A DNA stretch of 32,331 nt from Candidatus Brocadia sp. Lineage in GTDB: Bacteria; Planctomycetota; Brocadiia; Brocadiales; Brocadiaceae. The stretch is from assembly GCA_013360945.1 (NCBI GenBank), contig JABWAQ010000053.1, forward strand, positions 1-32,331. Reading direction: 5' to 3'. Positions 16,940 to 25,117 of the stretch are shown piece after piece (within the stretch, counting starts at the first letter, position 1; the number at the start of each line of letters is the position of its first letter). Both the position numbers and the translations under genes were made by a program. The notes below the pieces were generated by a model. The model saw only the letters and a program-made list of their open reading frames with translations. It was not told where the DNA came from and made no database searches.

Positions 16940-18160
16940 TCAACCTGTAAACTTCTTTACCACCAGGCAGCTATTATTGCCACCGAAGGCATGGGCGTTA
17001 TTCAATGCAATATTTACTTGTTGCCTTCTCATAACATTGGGCACATAATCCAGATCGCATTCAGGGTCTGGTGTTTCATAATTAATCGTAGGAGGTATAA
17101 TGTCATTTTGGACGACCAGGGAACAGGTAATGGACTCTATTGCACTTGCTGCACCCATAGTATGGCCAATCATGGATTTTATTGAACTAATCGCAAGATG
17201 CTCGGGTTTTTCTCCAAATACCTTTTTGATTGAAATCGTTTCAGCCTTGTCATTAGCGGGGGTACCTGTGCCATGGGCGCTGATATACTGGATATCTTCG
17301 GGCCTCAGATTTGCGTTTTTTAAGGCTTTTTTCATGGCAGAGACCACGCCTTCACCATCGGGATGTGGAATAGTAATATGATAAGCATCACAGCTGAGCC
17401 CATAACCGATGATTTCGGCATAAATGTTTGCATTTCTCTTCACAGCATGATCAAGCGATTCCAGGAGAAGCATGCCAGCGCCTTCACCAACCATCATGCC
17501 TTTTCTATTTTTGTCAAAAGGTTGACATATCTCAGGAGCAATAGCGCCCAGCCTGGCAAAGCCCGTATAGGCAACTTTTGAAAAGGGGTCGGAACCACCG
17601 GCAACCATCATATCCACCCGTCCAAACTTAATTAGATCATAAGCATATCCAACTGCATAATTCCCTGCGGCACAAGCGGTAGGGATAATAGTATTGGGTC
17701 CTTTAAAGCCAAACTCAATAGCAACATTAGCTGGAATATTATTACAGGGATGCATTAAAAATAAATCAGGATCTACCTTGTCTTCGCCTTCTTTGTGCCT
17801 GATATAATTGACTTTTTCCAGGATTTGTATTTCACCGGCAGTCGTCCCTACGGAAACTCCGATTTTTTCTAAATCAACAACATTCAGATCAAGCCTGGCA
17901 TCATTCAAGGCAAGTTTCGTAGCTGCAATCGCAAACTGAGAACCTTTACCGATCTTTTTGAGAACACCGTTAGTAATATAATCCGAATACTTGAAATCTT
18001 TCACCTCGCATCCTTTATGAACCTTATACCCGGAAGTGTCAATACATGATACATCGTCCACCCCGGATACACCCGCAATAAGGGCATTCCAAAATGTGTC
18101 CTTTCCAGATCCGATAGGGGTGATCATTCCTACGCCTGTTATAACCACTCGTTTATTCAT
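16940..18160 (-). CDS. fabF: Beta-ketoacyl-ACP synthase, FabF/KS-alpha type, catalytic
   Basis: This 406-residue KASII-like condensing enzyme extends acyl-ACP with malonyl-ACP. The complete triad is visible: TACA with Cys163, [10 protein letters not shown] with His296, and [10 protein letters not shown] with His333. The C-terminal [20 protein letters not shown] and the [14 protein letters not shown] glycine-rich loop are intact. The length is that of ordinary FabF. It lies 10 nt after the FabZ gene and about 72 nt before the triad-less homologue, so the two probably arose by tandem duplication and may form a heterodimer. Within the operon it should build the acyl chain used by the later redox enzymes. 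It could also serve general lipid synthesis, but other fab genes (fabD, fabG) are absent here. Confidence 0.93.
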   Translation of the reverse strand: MNKRVVITGVGMITPIGSGKDTFWNALIAGVSGVDDVSCIDTSGYKVHKGCEVKDFKYSDYITNGVLKKIGKGSQFAIAATKLALNDARLDLNVVDLEKIGVSVGTTAGEIQILEKVNYIRHKEGEDKVDPDLFLMHPCNNIPANVAIEFGFKGPNTIIPTACAAGNYAVGYAYDLIKFGRVDMMVAGGSDPFSKVAYTGFARLGAIAPEICQPFDKNRKGMMVGEGAGMLLLESLDHAVKRNANIYAEIIGYGLSCDAYHITIPHPDGEGVVSAMKKALKNANLRPEDIQYISAHGTGTPANDKAETISIKKVFGEKPEHLAISSIKSMIGHTMGAASAIESITCSLVVQNDIIPPTINYETPDPECDLDYVPNVMRRQQVNIALNNAHAFGGNNSCLVVKKFTG

Positions 18161-18170
18161 AAATATTTTG

Positions 18171-18626
18171 TCAACCAGATACTATTGTATGTTTATCTGC
18201 AATTCCAAAAGTCAAAGTTGCCTTGGCAACTGTTTTTTCATCAACCTTTACCAATGCTTGAACAATTGCTCCTTTAGACACAATCTTTTCTACGCTGATT
18301 TCTACAAAGAGTTGATCGCCAGGAAAAACGGGTTTTGTGAATCGTGCATTACTGACTGCTGCCAATAAAAAAACCGTATCCCTGTCGTTTTGGGTGGGAG
18401 TGCTTTTCCTGAATAGGATGATTGAAGCCTGTGCCATCGCCTCGATGATTAAAACGCCTGGCATGATGGCAAAATCAGGGAAGTGGCCAACAAAGACTGG
18501 TTCGTTGCCGGAGACATTTTTTACACAAACAATTCTTTTTTTCTCTTCAAACTCAATAACTTTATCAATAAATAAAAAAGGATATTTTTGAGGAAGAAGA
18601 GATCGGATTTCCTCAAAAAGCATCAT
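18171..18626 (-). CDS. fabZ: FabZ-type 3-hydroxyacyl-ACP dehydratase of the lipid operon
   Basis: This 151-residue hot-dog protein has catalytic His48 and Glu62 within [20 protein letters not shown]. The front motif is [13 protein letters not shown], where most FabZ proteins have PHRYPFLLVDRV, so the conserved His of PHR is Gln. [13 protein letters not shown] is the usual following pair of strands. It dehydrates 3-hydroxyacyl-ACP, supplying the trans-2-enoyl unit. It is the second gene of the operon, 74 nt after the ACP gene and 10 nt before the KS-alpha gene. It is clearly different from the stand-alone FabZ at 7881. A FabZ with unusual substrate preference has been studied from an anammox bacterium; I infer this may be its orthologue but cannot align them. 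Confidence 0.9.
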   Translation of the reverse strand: MMLFEEIRSLLPQKYPFLFIDKVIEFEEKKRIVCVKNVSGNEPVFVGHFPDFAIMPGVLIIEAMAQASIILFRKSTPTQNDRDTVFLLAAVSNARFTKPVFPGDQLFVEISVEKIVSKGAIVQALVKVDEKTVAKATLTFGIADKHTIVSG

Positions 18627-18700
18627 TTCACGTAGCCCATCATTTCGTTAATCACCAAAATATCACTCTATAAAATTGTCAATGCTGCCAATGTAACACT

Positions 18701-18970
18701 TTATGATGAGAGTTTTCCGCTTTCCGCTAAAACAGATTTTGTTAAATCAATCGTAGCGCTTAACGATGTGATATCGACGAGCTTTTCCTCTGGGATTTGT
18801 ACCTTAAATTTCTTTTCAATAAGCGCGAGAATTTCAAGGGCTAACAGAGAATCTATCTCAAGGTCTTTGAAAAAATTTGCATCTCTCTTGTCCCATATTT
18901 CTTTTTCGCCTAACTCGGTAACTTCAGCAACTATTGCTGTTACACCTTTTTCAATTTCTTCAGCGTTCAA
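18701..18970 (-). CDS. acpP: Dedicated acyl carrier protein
   Basis: This 89-residue ACP has the phosphopantetheine site EIDSLLALEI, Ser41. The helix-loop pattern is normal, with acidic helices I and II and KFKVQIPEEKL before helix IV. It carries growing acyl chains as thioesters. DSL is followed by LAL, where standard AcpP has DSLDTVEL, so the acidic DSLD face is hydrophobic here. That suggests interaction with special partner enzymes. The start codon is TTG (18968-18970), with AGGAGG at 7-nt spacing and no ATG alternative. It is the first gene of the operon, under the promoter at 19037-19065. Confidence 0.92.
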   Translation of the reverse strand: MNAEEIEKGVTAIVAEVTELGEKEIWDKRDANFFKDLEIDSLLALEILALIEKKFKVQIPEEKLVDITSLSATIDLTKSVLAESGKLSS

Positions 18971-19036
18971 AATTGACCTCCTATAACAAACTACATAAAC
19001 AATAAAACAATCATGGTAACTAAAACTCAGGGAAAC

Positions 19037-19065
19037 ATGGTAGCAGAGATAGTTTATATTGTCAA
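19037..19065 (-). promoter_or_regulatory. Promoter of the ACP-FabZ-KS lipid operon
   Basis: On the minus strand a perfect TTGACA (19060-19065) is followed after exactly 17 nt by TACCAT (19037-19042, 4/6 to TATAAT). A start of transcription near 19030 would give a leader of about 60 nt before the ACP TTG codon. It is the best-looking promoter in the window and sits at the head of the operon. No operator repeat is evident over it. Confidence 0.65.
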
Positions 19066-19186
19066 TAATATTCTTTCGTTGCTAAAAAGGAGACAAAAAT
19101 AACATGAAAAGCCAAGAAAGAGGTTCGCGATTTTTACGCTTGTTACAAAAATTGAAATAAGCGTTCTTCAAGAATCCTCGTGAATC

Positions 19187-19214
19187 GTAGGGACACGGAG
19201 CACCGTGTCCCTAC
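19187..19214. repeat. REP-like palindrome GTAGGGACACGG/CCGTGTCCCTAC
   Basis: Perfect 12-bp arms with a 4-nt loop (AGCA). The stem GTAGGGACACGG is of a kind that recurs in many bacterial genomes as a dispersed palindrome. It lies between two minus-strand genes, so as RNA it would also form a very strong hairpin after any read-through transcript. Confidence 0.7.
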
Positions 19215-19387
19215 AATCCCTACCTGATAAAAAAAAGCAAATACAAGTTAGCGCTTATGAGAGCACCCCCCGGCAATTATCTGCAACGTCTGATAATATA
19301 TATTATGTTGCAATACCGGAGTGCCGAAAGCTACTTTCGTGTTTTTAAAACAAAAAACCAATTTCAGTTTGAAATATGACGAAGCTT

Positions 19388-19978
19388 CTATTTAGCCCTT
19401 CTCAATGCCTTCTTTTCTTGTCTTGATTCTCGTCTCCGATATCTATCCAACTCTCTCAATGCTTTATATATTTGCATTTCCAGCATGGTTTCGTATTTAG
19501 ACAAGTCCATAATTCCATTTTTATTTTCAATTATTTTTAAGGCCTTTAATTGTGTAAGTTCTTTGTTCGTCCTTTTTCTCGTCCTGAAAAATCCCTGCTC
19601 GTATTCTTGAATACAGGATGTATCATGTTCCATGACCTGTCTTTCAATCTTCAGGCATCGTTTTAAGCGCCAAACGCTTGAAATAATCCGGTCTACAATA
19701 ATTGATTCTAATTCATTGGAGGGTTTTAATTCTTTTATAAGTTTATTTCTAATCTCGTCAAGGTCAGACTGTCTCTCCCCCCCTATCAATATTTCACTGC
19801 TAAAGATATCGTACCTTATTTTCTCTGATATTGGCTTGCTTTCTGTACTTTCCATTTTTATAGCGTTCAATGTCCCTGTTGATTCAACTATGGTATTCAT
19901 TATCTTATCTACTTTTTCTTTACTAGAGGTCTCATTGTTTTTACCTCGTAAAACATCTTCTTTTAATATCGTTGACAT
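19388..19978 (-). CDS. Uncharacterised charged helical protein
   Basis: This 196-residue protein starts at ATG 19978 (MSTILKEDVLRGK), which has AAGGAGG at ideal spacing; the open frame continues upstream but without a Shine-Dalgarno. It is rich in Lys, Glu and Arg, predicted mostly helical, with no signal peptide or membrane span. The block ELESIIVDRIISSVWRLKRC (about 130-150) resembles the core of a widespread family of unknown proteins with a DRI-x-x-x-WRL-x-x-x-x-x-E pattern. That likeness is from memory and weak. The C-terminus is a basic helix (RYRRRESRQEKKALRRAK). It is divergent from queE with 231 nt between them. No function is proposed. Confidence 0.65.
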   Translation of the reverse strand: MSTILKEDVLRGKNNETSSKEKVDKIMNTIVESTGTLNAIKMESTESKPISEKIRYDIFSSEILIGGERQSDLDEIRNKLIKELKPSNELESIIVDRIISSVWRLKRCLKIERQVMEHDTSCIQEYEQGFFRTRKRTNKELTQLKALKIIENKNGIMDLSKYETMLEMQIYKALRELDRYRRRESRQEKKALRRAK

Positions 19979-20068
19979 TGTTCCTCCTTTCCTATCAAAA
20001 ATACCGCAAGGAAACTTTTTATGGTCGCATACCTTGAATAAGTGAATAGTCAGAAATTGGCATAATAC

Positions 20069-20151
20069 TATCTCATAATTGATGAGACTATTCAATAAAT
20101 ATTTTGTGTCCAGGCATAAATAACGCTTGAGATACGTGTAATATCTCATAA
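20069..20151. promoter_or_regulatory. Repeated TATCTCATAA sites between divergent genes
   Basis: TATCTCATAA occurs at 20069-20078 and 20142-20151. Each copy lies in a small dyad (CTCAT/ATGAG at the first; GAGATA/TATCTC, 20129-20147, at the second). They lie between the uncharacterised gene and queE and could be binding sites of one regulator. The region is AT-rich, so chance is possible. Confidence 0.25.
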
Positions 20152-20209
20152 AATTAATTTGCGCATTTATTAAATTCTAAATTCGATAAAACTTTTGTAA
20201 AATTACAAG

Positions 20210-20845
20210 ATGAAGATTAATGAAATATTTAAGAGCATACAAGGAGAGACGTCTTATGCAGGCTTGCCTTGTATATTTGTACGTATAACAGGTTGTAATT
20301 TACGCTGCAGTTATTGTGATACTACGTATGCCTATGAAGATGGAACAGAAATAACGATTCAATCTATCCTTGAGTGTATTACTGGTTTAAAATCAAAAAT
20401 AGTTTGTGTCACGGGCGGTGAACCTCTGTCGAATAAAGACACACCGGTATTGATCAAAGAATTACTAAAAAAAAATTATGTTGTGTTAGTCGAAACAAAT
20501 GGCAGTTACGATATACGTACCGTACCAAAAAAAGCCATAAAAATTATGGATATCAAGTGTCCCGACAGTAGCATGAGTCATTCAATGCATTGGCAAAATA
20601 TCAACTATCTGACGAAATTAGATGAGGTGAAATTTGTCTTAAACTCTCGGAGAGATTACGACTGGACGAAAGAGGTGATACATGAATATCATTTGTCCAG
20701 AGTTACCAATGTATTGATAGGAACTGTCTTTAGTTCAATCTCCCCGAAATTGGTCGTCCAGTGGATTTTGGAAGACAATCTCGATGTACGATTTCAACTG
20801 CAACTCCACAAATACATCTGGGTACCGGAAACAAGAGGTGTTTAA
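20210..20845 (+). CDS. queE: 7-carboxy-7-deazaguanine synthase QueE
   Basis: This 211-residue radical SAM enzyme turns 6-carboxytetrahydropterin into 7-carboxy-7-deazaguanine on the way to queuosine. It starts with the family signature EIFKSIQGETSYAGLPCIFV. The cluster motif GCNLRCSYCDT gives Cys29, Cys33 and Cys36, and VCVTGGEPL is the GGE motif. The length is typical. It is followed after 4 nt by queC, the next enzyme of the pathway, so the two form an operon. QueD (CPH4 synthase) and GTP cyclohydrolase are not in the window. No preQ1 riboswitch was found upstream. Confidence 0.95.
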   Translation: MKINEIFKSIQGETSYAGLPCIFVRITGCNLRCSYCDTTYAYEDGTEITIQSILECITGLKSKIVCVTGGEPLSNKDTPVLIKELLKKNYVVLVETNGSYDIRTVPKKAIKIMDIKCPDSSMSHSMHWQNINYLTKLDEVKFVLNSRRDYDWTKEVIHEYHLSRVTNVLIGTVFSSISPKLVVQWILEDNLDVRFQLQLHKYIWVPETRGV

Positions 20846-20849
20846 CAAA

Positions 20850-21521
20850 GTGAAGGATATCGCTGTTGTATTAGTTAGTGGCGGTATGGATAGCTGCGTA
20901 ACAACTGGCATTGCACATACGCAATACCGGCTTGCGCTATTACACGTGAATTATGGTCAGCGCACTGAAACAAGAGAGCTTAAGGCGTTTCATGACATTG
21001 CTGCATATTACCATATTCCTGATGACAGAATACTTATATCTCATATCGATTACTTAAGCAAGATTGGCGGATCAAGTTTAACAGACCCTTGTATGAACGT
21101 TCAGGATGCTCAGTTGAATAATAAAGAAATTCCCACCTCATATGTCCCCTTTAGAAATACACTCTTTTTAACAATTGCAGTTGCGTGGGGTGAGGTTATT
21201 GGGGCAAGAAAGGTATTTATTGGCGCAGTGGAACATGACAGCCCAGGTTATCCTGACTGTAAGCCAGCATATTACGAAATCTTTAACAAACTGATAAGGG
21301 TAGGAACAAGGCCAGAGACTCATCTTGAGGTGGAAACGCCGCTTATCCATAAGAATAAATCTGAGATAGTAAAAATAGGCGTTTCTTTAAAAGTTCCGTT
21401 CCATCTAAGCTGGTCGTGTTATAAGAATACTGATAAAGCATGCGGAGTATGTCATAGTTGTTTCTTACGATTGAAGGCTTTTAAGGAAGCTGGCATCAAA
21501 GATCAGATTTCTTATGCATAA
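20850..21521 (+). CDS. queC: 7-cyano-7-deazaguanine (preQ0) synthase QueC
   Basis: This 223-residue ATP-dependent enzyme converts 7-carboxy-7-deazaguanine with ammonia to preQ0. The PP-loop is SGGMDS (10-15) near the start. The C-terminal zinc site is SCYKNTDKACGVCHSCFLR with four cysteines. The GTG at 20850 is chosen: AGAGGTG lies at good spacing, and the PP-loop then begins about 10 residues in, as in other QueC proteins. An upstream ATG in frame at 20784 would lie within queE and add 22 unrelated residues. Its end overlaps the convergent EpsI-like remnant by 26 nt. Confidence 0.94.
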   Translation: MKDIAVVLVSGGMDSCVTTGIAHTQYRLALLHVNYGQRTETRELKAFHDIAAYYHIPDDRILISHIDYLSKIGGSSLTDPCMNVQDAQLNNKEIPTSYVPFRNTLFLTIAVAWGEVIGARKVFIGAVEHDSPGYPDCKPAYYEIFNKLIRVGTRPETHLEVETPLIHKNKSEIVKIGVSLKVPFHLSWSCYKNTDKACGVCHSCFLRLKAFKEAGIKDQISYA

Positions 21522-21837
21522 TTGAACCAGATGGATTTCCAAAAATATAACCCACTTGATCCTGAGGGATTGTTTGTGCTAAATCTGCAATAAACTCTTT
21601 CGACAATCTTAAAGCATCCTCAATAGCATCTTCCTTCGCAGGTACATCAAGCCTGATCATTAAACCAGCCCTTTTTTTGCCGATCAAGGAGAACCATAAC
21701 TGTCTTATTTTTTGCCCAGTCCAATCAACAATATTCTTATCAATGCAAATCCAATAACTTATCAAAAAACCTTCGCAATGAAAAAGTCGCCGGATGCCTA
21801 AATGTGAATTGATAATCATCGCCTGGAGATTTGGCAA
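21496..21837 (-). pseudogene. C-terminal remnant resembling exosortase-associated EpsI (DUF3485)
   Basis: The open frame of about 113 residues has no good start (only TTG, and open codons continue up to a stop at about 21899-21901). The pattern FLISYWICIDKN, then RAGLMIRLDVP and a helix ALRLSKEFIADLAQ resembles the C-terminal half of EpsI proteins (YW, then a GxxVR-type strand, then a final amphipathic helix). The N-terminal half of that domain is not present. An exopolysaccharide gene pair begins 350 nt away on the opposite strand, which fits decay of part of such a locus. The family call is by pattern memory and modest. Confidence 0.4.
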
Positions 21838-22190
21838 AAGAATATGTAGGTTTAGGGTTTGTGTTGGTTGGCCGACAATGATCCGGTTACGAATAAACTA
21901 AAATCACAGCGTTGTTCAGTCTTGATTTATATTCCCTGCTCACAATTCTTTATCTTCGCTCACTTTTAAATTTTATAATTGCAAATCTGATTTCATTTTG
22001 TATAATTTAGGCGAATGTAAGCGGGTAAAAGGATTGATTTGTTAAAGTAATATTACAGACCATATATCTTTGTGGGTTTAGACTTTGCTGTTTTACCTTG
22101 GAAACAACCGTAACTGAGCGACTGTAGTCTAAGATACAAATTAAACGGTTTGGATATGTCAAGAAATTACAAACTTACTATAGGACCAAA
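21838..22190. other. Gene-free leader region before the exopolysaccharide genes
   Basis: It contains a few codons of the EpsI-like remnant at its left, the promoter at 21979-22006, and then about 180 nt of untranslated leader. No known riboswitch (including cyclic di-GMP types) was recognised. TAGACT near 22079 and AGTCTA near 22126 could pair across a domain of about 50 nt. Confidence 0.45.
21979..22006 (+). promoter_or_regulatory. Promoter of the exopolysaccharide gene pair
   Basis: TTGCAA (21979-21984) is followed after 16 nt by a perfect TATAAT (22001-22006). Transcription would start near 22013, leaving a leader of about 178 nt before the GTG at 22191. Confidence 0.55.
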
Positions 22191-23435
22191 GTGAAACAAC
22201 TGGTAAGATATTTCAAAACAATATCAACTGCAATATCAATCGCATGCCTTTGGGCAATTTTTGTAACAGTTGCCATTTCAAGCGCTTATTCATCCGACAA
22301 TGATAGCTTAGATCTCACCGTCACTAAATTCCTTGATTCCCTTTCTTTTAACTACAAGGGGTTCGACATAAAGGTCATGGAAGTATCAGTTGGTGAAGAG
22401 TTTGATGATAATGTTACCTATAATGAAAAGAATCAAGTAGAAGACTTCATAACAACTTTGGGATCAGGACTAGGCGTAAAATACGAAGGGAAAACGAGAA
22501 GTTTGGAATTTCTCGGCAAAGCGAAAGGTCGAATTTATGCCGAAAATCCTGATTTTAATAACATTACCGAAGAATTACTTTTAAACTTTGTAAATGAGTT
22601 TTCAAGGAACGATCGTATACGTTTACGGGATGACTTTATCCATTCCGATGAGCCCCTCTTTTACAGAGAAGATTTTTTTTCGGAGCAATTTGGAAGAACA
22701 CAAGGCCGATTCGAATACTTCAGAAATAATTTTCATATCGACTACGCAAAAGATATTTCAAAACAACTTACCGTCATAACAAAATATGATAATAGCGTAA
22801 ATATATTTTCAGGAATAGAAGACTCAGATAATTTGGAGAATTCAGTTCTAAATAACCCCGGTTTTGAGATAGATTATTTATTCAGTTCAACCACTACCTC
22901 TTTGTTCTCATATGATTTTATCAATAGAAGATTTGAAGGCGGAGAAGATGCCTCAATAAACAAAATTACTGCGGGGATAAGACAGTATATCACAAAAAAG
23001 CTTTATTTCGATGGGAGAGCCGGATTCGATTTTATTGACTCCTATGACGATAAAAGTACCACTAAGCCGGTCATCTTCACCTCAATTGCATATCAGAAAG
23101 ACACGGACACAGTCGCGAGCATTTCTTTTGATAGGCAGGACACTACAAGCCCTTACGTCGATGATGTCTTTGAAAACTGGCGGACGACACTTTCCTTAAA
23201 AAGACAGTTGATGGAAAGATTCCAGGGATCTCTTTCAATTTTTTACGGAGAGGGCGAATATATGTCCTCCAATTTCAAGACAAGGCTGACAGGAGCAAAC
23301 GCTACTTTTAGATATGATATTAATCAAAGCTTAAGAGGGACTTTTACCTATACCTATTCGCACGATAATACCAGTTCAGAAGATCTAGGATATACAAAAA
23401 ATACCGTATTTTTTGGATTAGCGGCATCATTTTGA
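22191..23435 (+). CDS. Outer-membrane beta-barrel protein of an exopolysaccharide locus
   Basis: This 414-residue exported protein has a basic start and a hydrophobic signal segment (TISTAISIACLWAIFVTVAI, about 10-29) ending near the Ala-Tyr-Ser-Ser region. The rest alternates polar and aromatic residues as in an outer-membrane barrel. The early VSVGEEFDDNVTYNE resembles the start of BBP2_2-type porins, which occur in exosortase/exopolysaccharide clusters. It ends in Phe (GLAASF), as is common for barrel proteins inserted by BamA. The start is GTG with AGGA five nt upstream. The stop is followed directly by the glycosylphosphotransferase gene. It probably forms a pore or assembly site for polysaccharide export; that role is inferred from context. 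Confidence 0.78.
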   Translation: MKQLVRYFKTISTAISIACLWAIFVTVAISSAYSSDNDSLDLTVTKFLDSLSFNYKGFDIKVMEVSVGEEFDDNVTYNEKNQVEDFITTLGSGLGVKYEGKTRSLEFLGKAKGRIYAENPDFNNITEELLLNFVNEFSRNDRIRLRDDFIHSDEPLFYREDFFSEQFGRTQGRFEYFRNNFHIDYAKDISKQLTVITKYDNSVNIFSGIEDSDNLENSVLNNPGFEIDYLFSSTTTSLFSYDFINRRFEGGEDASINKITAGIRQYITKKLYFDGRAGFDFIDSYDDKSTTKPVIFTSIAYQKDTDTVASISFDRQDTTSPYVDDVFENWRTTLSLKRQLMERFQGSLSIFYGEGEYMSSNFKTRLTGANATFRYDINQSLRGTFTYTYSHDNTSSEDLGYTKNTVFFGLAASF

Positions 23436-23436
23436 T

Positions 23437-24846
23437 ATGTTAAAAGAACATATTGTATTATTCAAATGGGTCATGATATTCTTAGACTTATGCGTAGTCG
23501 TGGCAACCTTTTTCCTTGGGGGGTTTTTGAGAAATGAATTTGATGTTTTCTACAAAGAACTTGGCATTTACATCATACTTTTACCCTCATTACTTATTAT
23601 ATGGGGGGTCCTTCTTTACTATTTTGGAATGTATGATTCTTTCAGGACCAAACAAATACTCGATATCTTATTTGTGGTGACCGAAGCAACTCTTATAGGG
23701 GGGTGCCTTTTCGGAAGCTTTATTTTTGTAACAAATGTCGGGTCAATTAGCAGGTTGCACATATTTTATTCATTTTTACTTGCGGCAGTATTTATTAGTG
23801 TTGAAAAGATCATTTTGATATTATGTTTTCGCTATGAACGCAAGAAAGGTTTAAATACAAGAAATATTTTAATCATCGGCACAGGCAAAAGGGCTCAGCG
23901 TTTTGTAAATTTAATTGACAACCATGTTGAGTGGGGAATTAATATTATCGGCTTCGTGGATGACGATGCGGCGAAAATCGGCACTGTAATTTTTGGGCAA
24001 AGGGTATTAGGTTCTTTCAAGGACGTGCCCGACATAATCAAAAATAATGTAGTAGACGAGGTTATATTTATTGTTCCACGCTCCTGGCTGAGCAAGATTG
24101 AAGAAATCATGTATAGATGTGAAATTGAGGGCTTAAGGGTGAGTGTGGCTTTAGATTTGTTTGAGCTTAAGTTATCGAAGGCAAAATATAGTTACCTGGA
24201 AAATTTTCCCATACTTACCTTTGAAAGTACACCAGACCAGTTAATACGCCTTTTGTTAAAACGTCTTTTTGACATAATCTTTTCTGGCATTGCACTTATC
24301 ATATTATCACCGGTTTTTGCAATTAGCTCCATAATCGTAAAGACGACGTCTAAAGGCAATATATTCTTTAAACAGCAACGATGTAGCTTATACGGCAGAA
24401 GATTTTTGCTTTATAAATTCAGGACAATGATTGAGGATGCCGAGGCCAGGCTTAAGGACATACTCGTATATAACGAGATGGATGGGCCTGTCTTTAAGAT
24501 GAAAGAAGATCCCAGAATAACAAAGGTAGGAAAATTCTTAAGGAAGTTCAGCTTAGACGAAATACCGCAATTATGGAATGTATTAAGGGGAGATATGAGC
24601 CTTGTAGGCCCAAGACCCCCACTTCCTGCAGAAGTGGATAAATACAAACCCTGGCAGCGAAGACGGCTGAGCATGAGACCAGGCATAACCTGTCTCTGGC
24701 AGGCATATGGAAGAAATAAGATAACTGATTTCAACGAATGGATGAAACTAGATTTAGAGTATATCGATAATTGGTCACTGTGGCTTGACTTTAAGATACT
24801 CCTTATGACAATACCGGCCGTATTATTTGGAATAGGAGCGAAATAA
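23437..24846 (+). CDS. Exopolysaccharide polyprenyl glycosylphosphotransferase
   Basis: This 469-residue membrane enzyme transfers the first sugar-1-phosphate onto undecaprenyl phosphate, starting polysaccharide repeat units. Four or five hydrophobic spans occupy residues of about 8-135. A CoA-binding-like Rossmann domain follows (ILIIGTGKRAQRFV). One more span precedes the catalytic C-terminal domain. The family motifs KRLFDIIFSGIAL, YKFRTMIEDAE, RKFSLDEIPQLWNVLRGDMS, LVGPRPPLP and RPGITCLWQAYGR are all intact. It begins 1 nt after the barrel protein's stop, so they are cotranscribed. No polymerase, flippase or further glycosyltransferases follow; the locus appears split. Confidence 0.94.
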   Translation: MLKEHIVLFKWVMIFLDLCVVVATFFLGGFLRNEFDVFYKELGIYIILLPSLLIIWGVLLYYFGMYDSFRTKQILDILFVVTEATLIGGCLFGSFIFVTNVGSISRLHIFYSFLLAAVFISVEKIILILCFRYERKKGLNTRNILIIGTGKRAQRFVNLIDNHVEWGINIIGFVDDDAAKIGTVIFGQRVLGSFKDVPDIIKNNVVDEVIFIVPRSWLSKIEEIMYRCEIEGLRVSVALDLFELKLSKAKYSYLENFPILTFESTPDQLIRLLLKRLFDIIFSGIALIILSPVFAISSIIVKTTSKGNIFFKQQRCSLYGRRFLLYKFRTMIEDAEARLKDILVYNEMDGPVFKMKEDPRITKVGKFLRKFSLDEIPQLWNVLRGDMSLVGPRPPLPAEVDKYKPWQRRRLSMRPGITCLWQAYGRNKITDFNEWMKLDLEYIDNWSLWLDFKILLMTIPAVLFGIGAK

Positions 24847-24856
24847 ATTTATGTGG

Positions 24857-25039
24857 TTATTGGACCAGGGAGTTTTTTAATTCAGAAAGCCAGTCTTTGC
24901 AACTTCCGGAGTCTATTATTTTAACAGAATATCCCTTTTGAGCAAGGTAGGTTCCTATATACACTAAACCGAGCGGACACCTGGTGGATAGTAAAGCATT
25001 TGGGTTTTCCGCGGGTCTAAACAAAATAACTTCGGCCAT
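24857..25039 (-). pseudogene. Truncated N-terminus of a B12-binding radical SAM protein
   Basis: Sixty residues (MAEVILFRPAENPNALLSTR, then CPLGLVYIGTYLAQKGYSVKI) match the opening of cobalamin-binding radical SAM proteins. The frame stops before the rest of the B12 fold, and no radical SAM motif follows; the next bases are the end of the glycosylphosphotransferase gene 10 nt away. GGAGGG lies ahead of the ATG, so the start region is intact and the 3' part has been lost by deletion. Confidence 0.6.
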
Positions 25040-25117
25040 TGTATTGTCCCTCCATATGCGTTTTATGTTTATGAATCAGTATATTCCCAGCGCAGCACAG
25101 CCGCAACCAAAAAAGCG

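Larger units (their letters stand above)
18971..19387. other. Intergenic region with the operon promoter and a dispersed palindrome
   Basis: No gene is seen in these 417 bases. The part next to the ACP gene holds its Shine-Dalgarno and promoter. The middle holds the palindrome at 19187-19214. The far part lies downstream of the stop of the uncharacterised minus-strand gene. Confidence 0.6.

Noticed and set aside
16867-16940. Possible promoter or separate operon start between the two ketoacyl synthase genes
   Set aside because: The 72-nt gap has no convincing -35/-10 pair; it is best treated as an internal operon gap.
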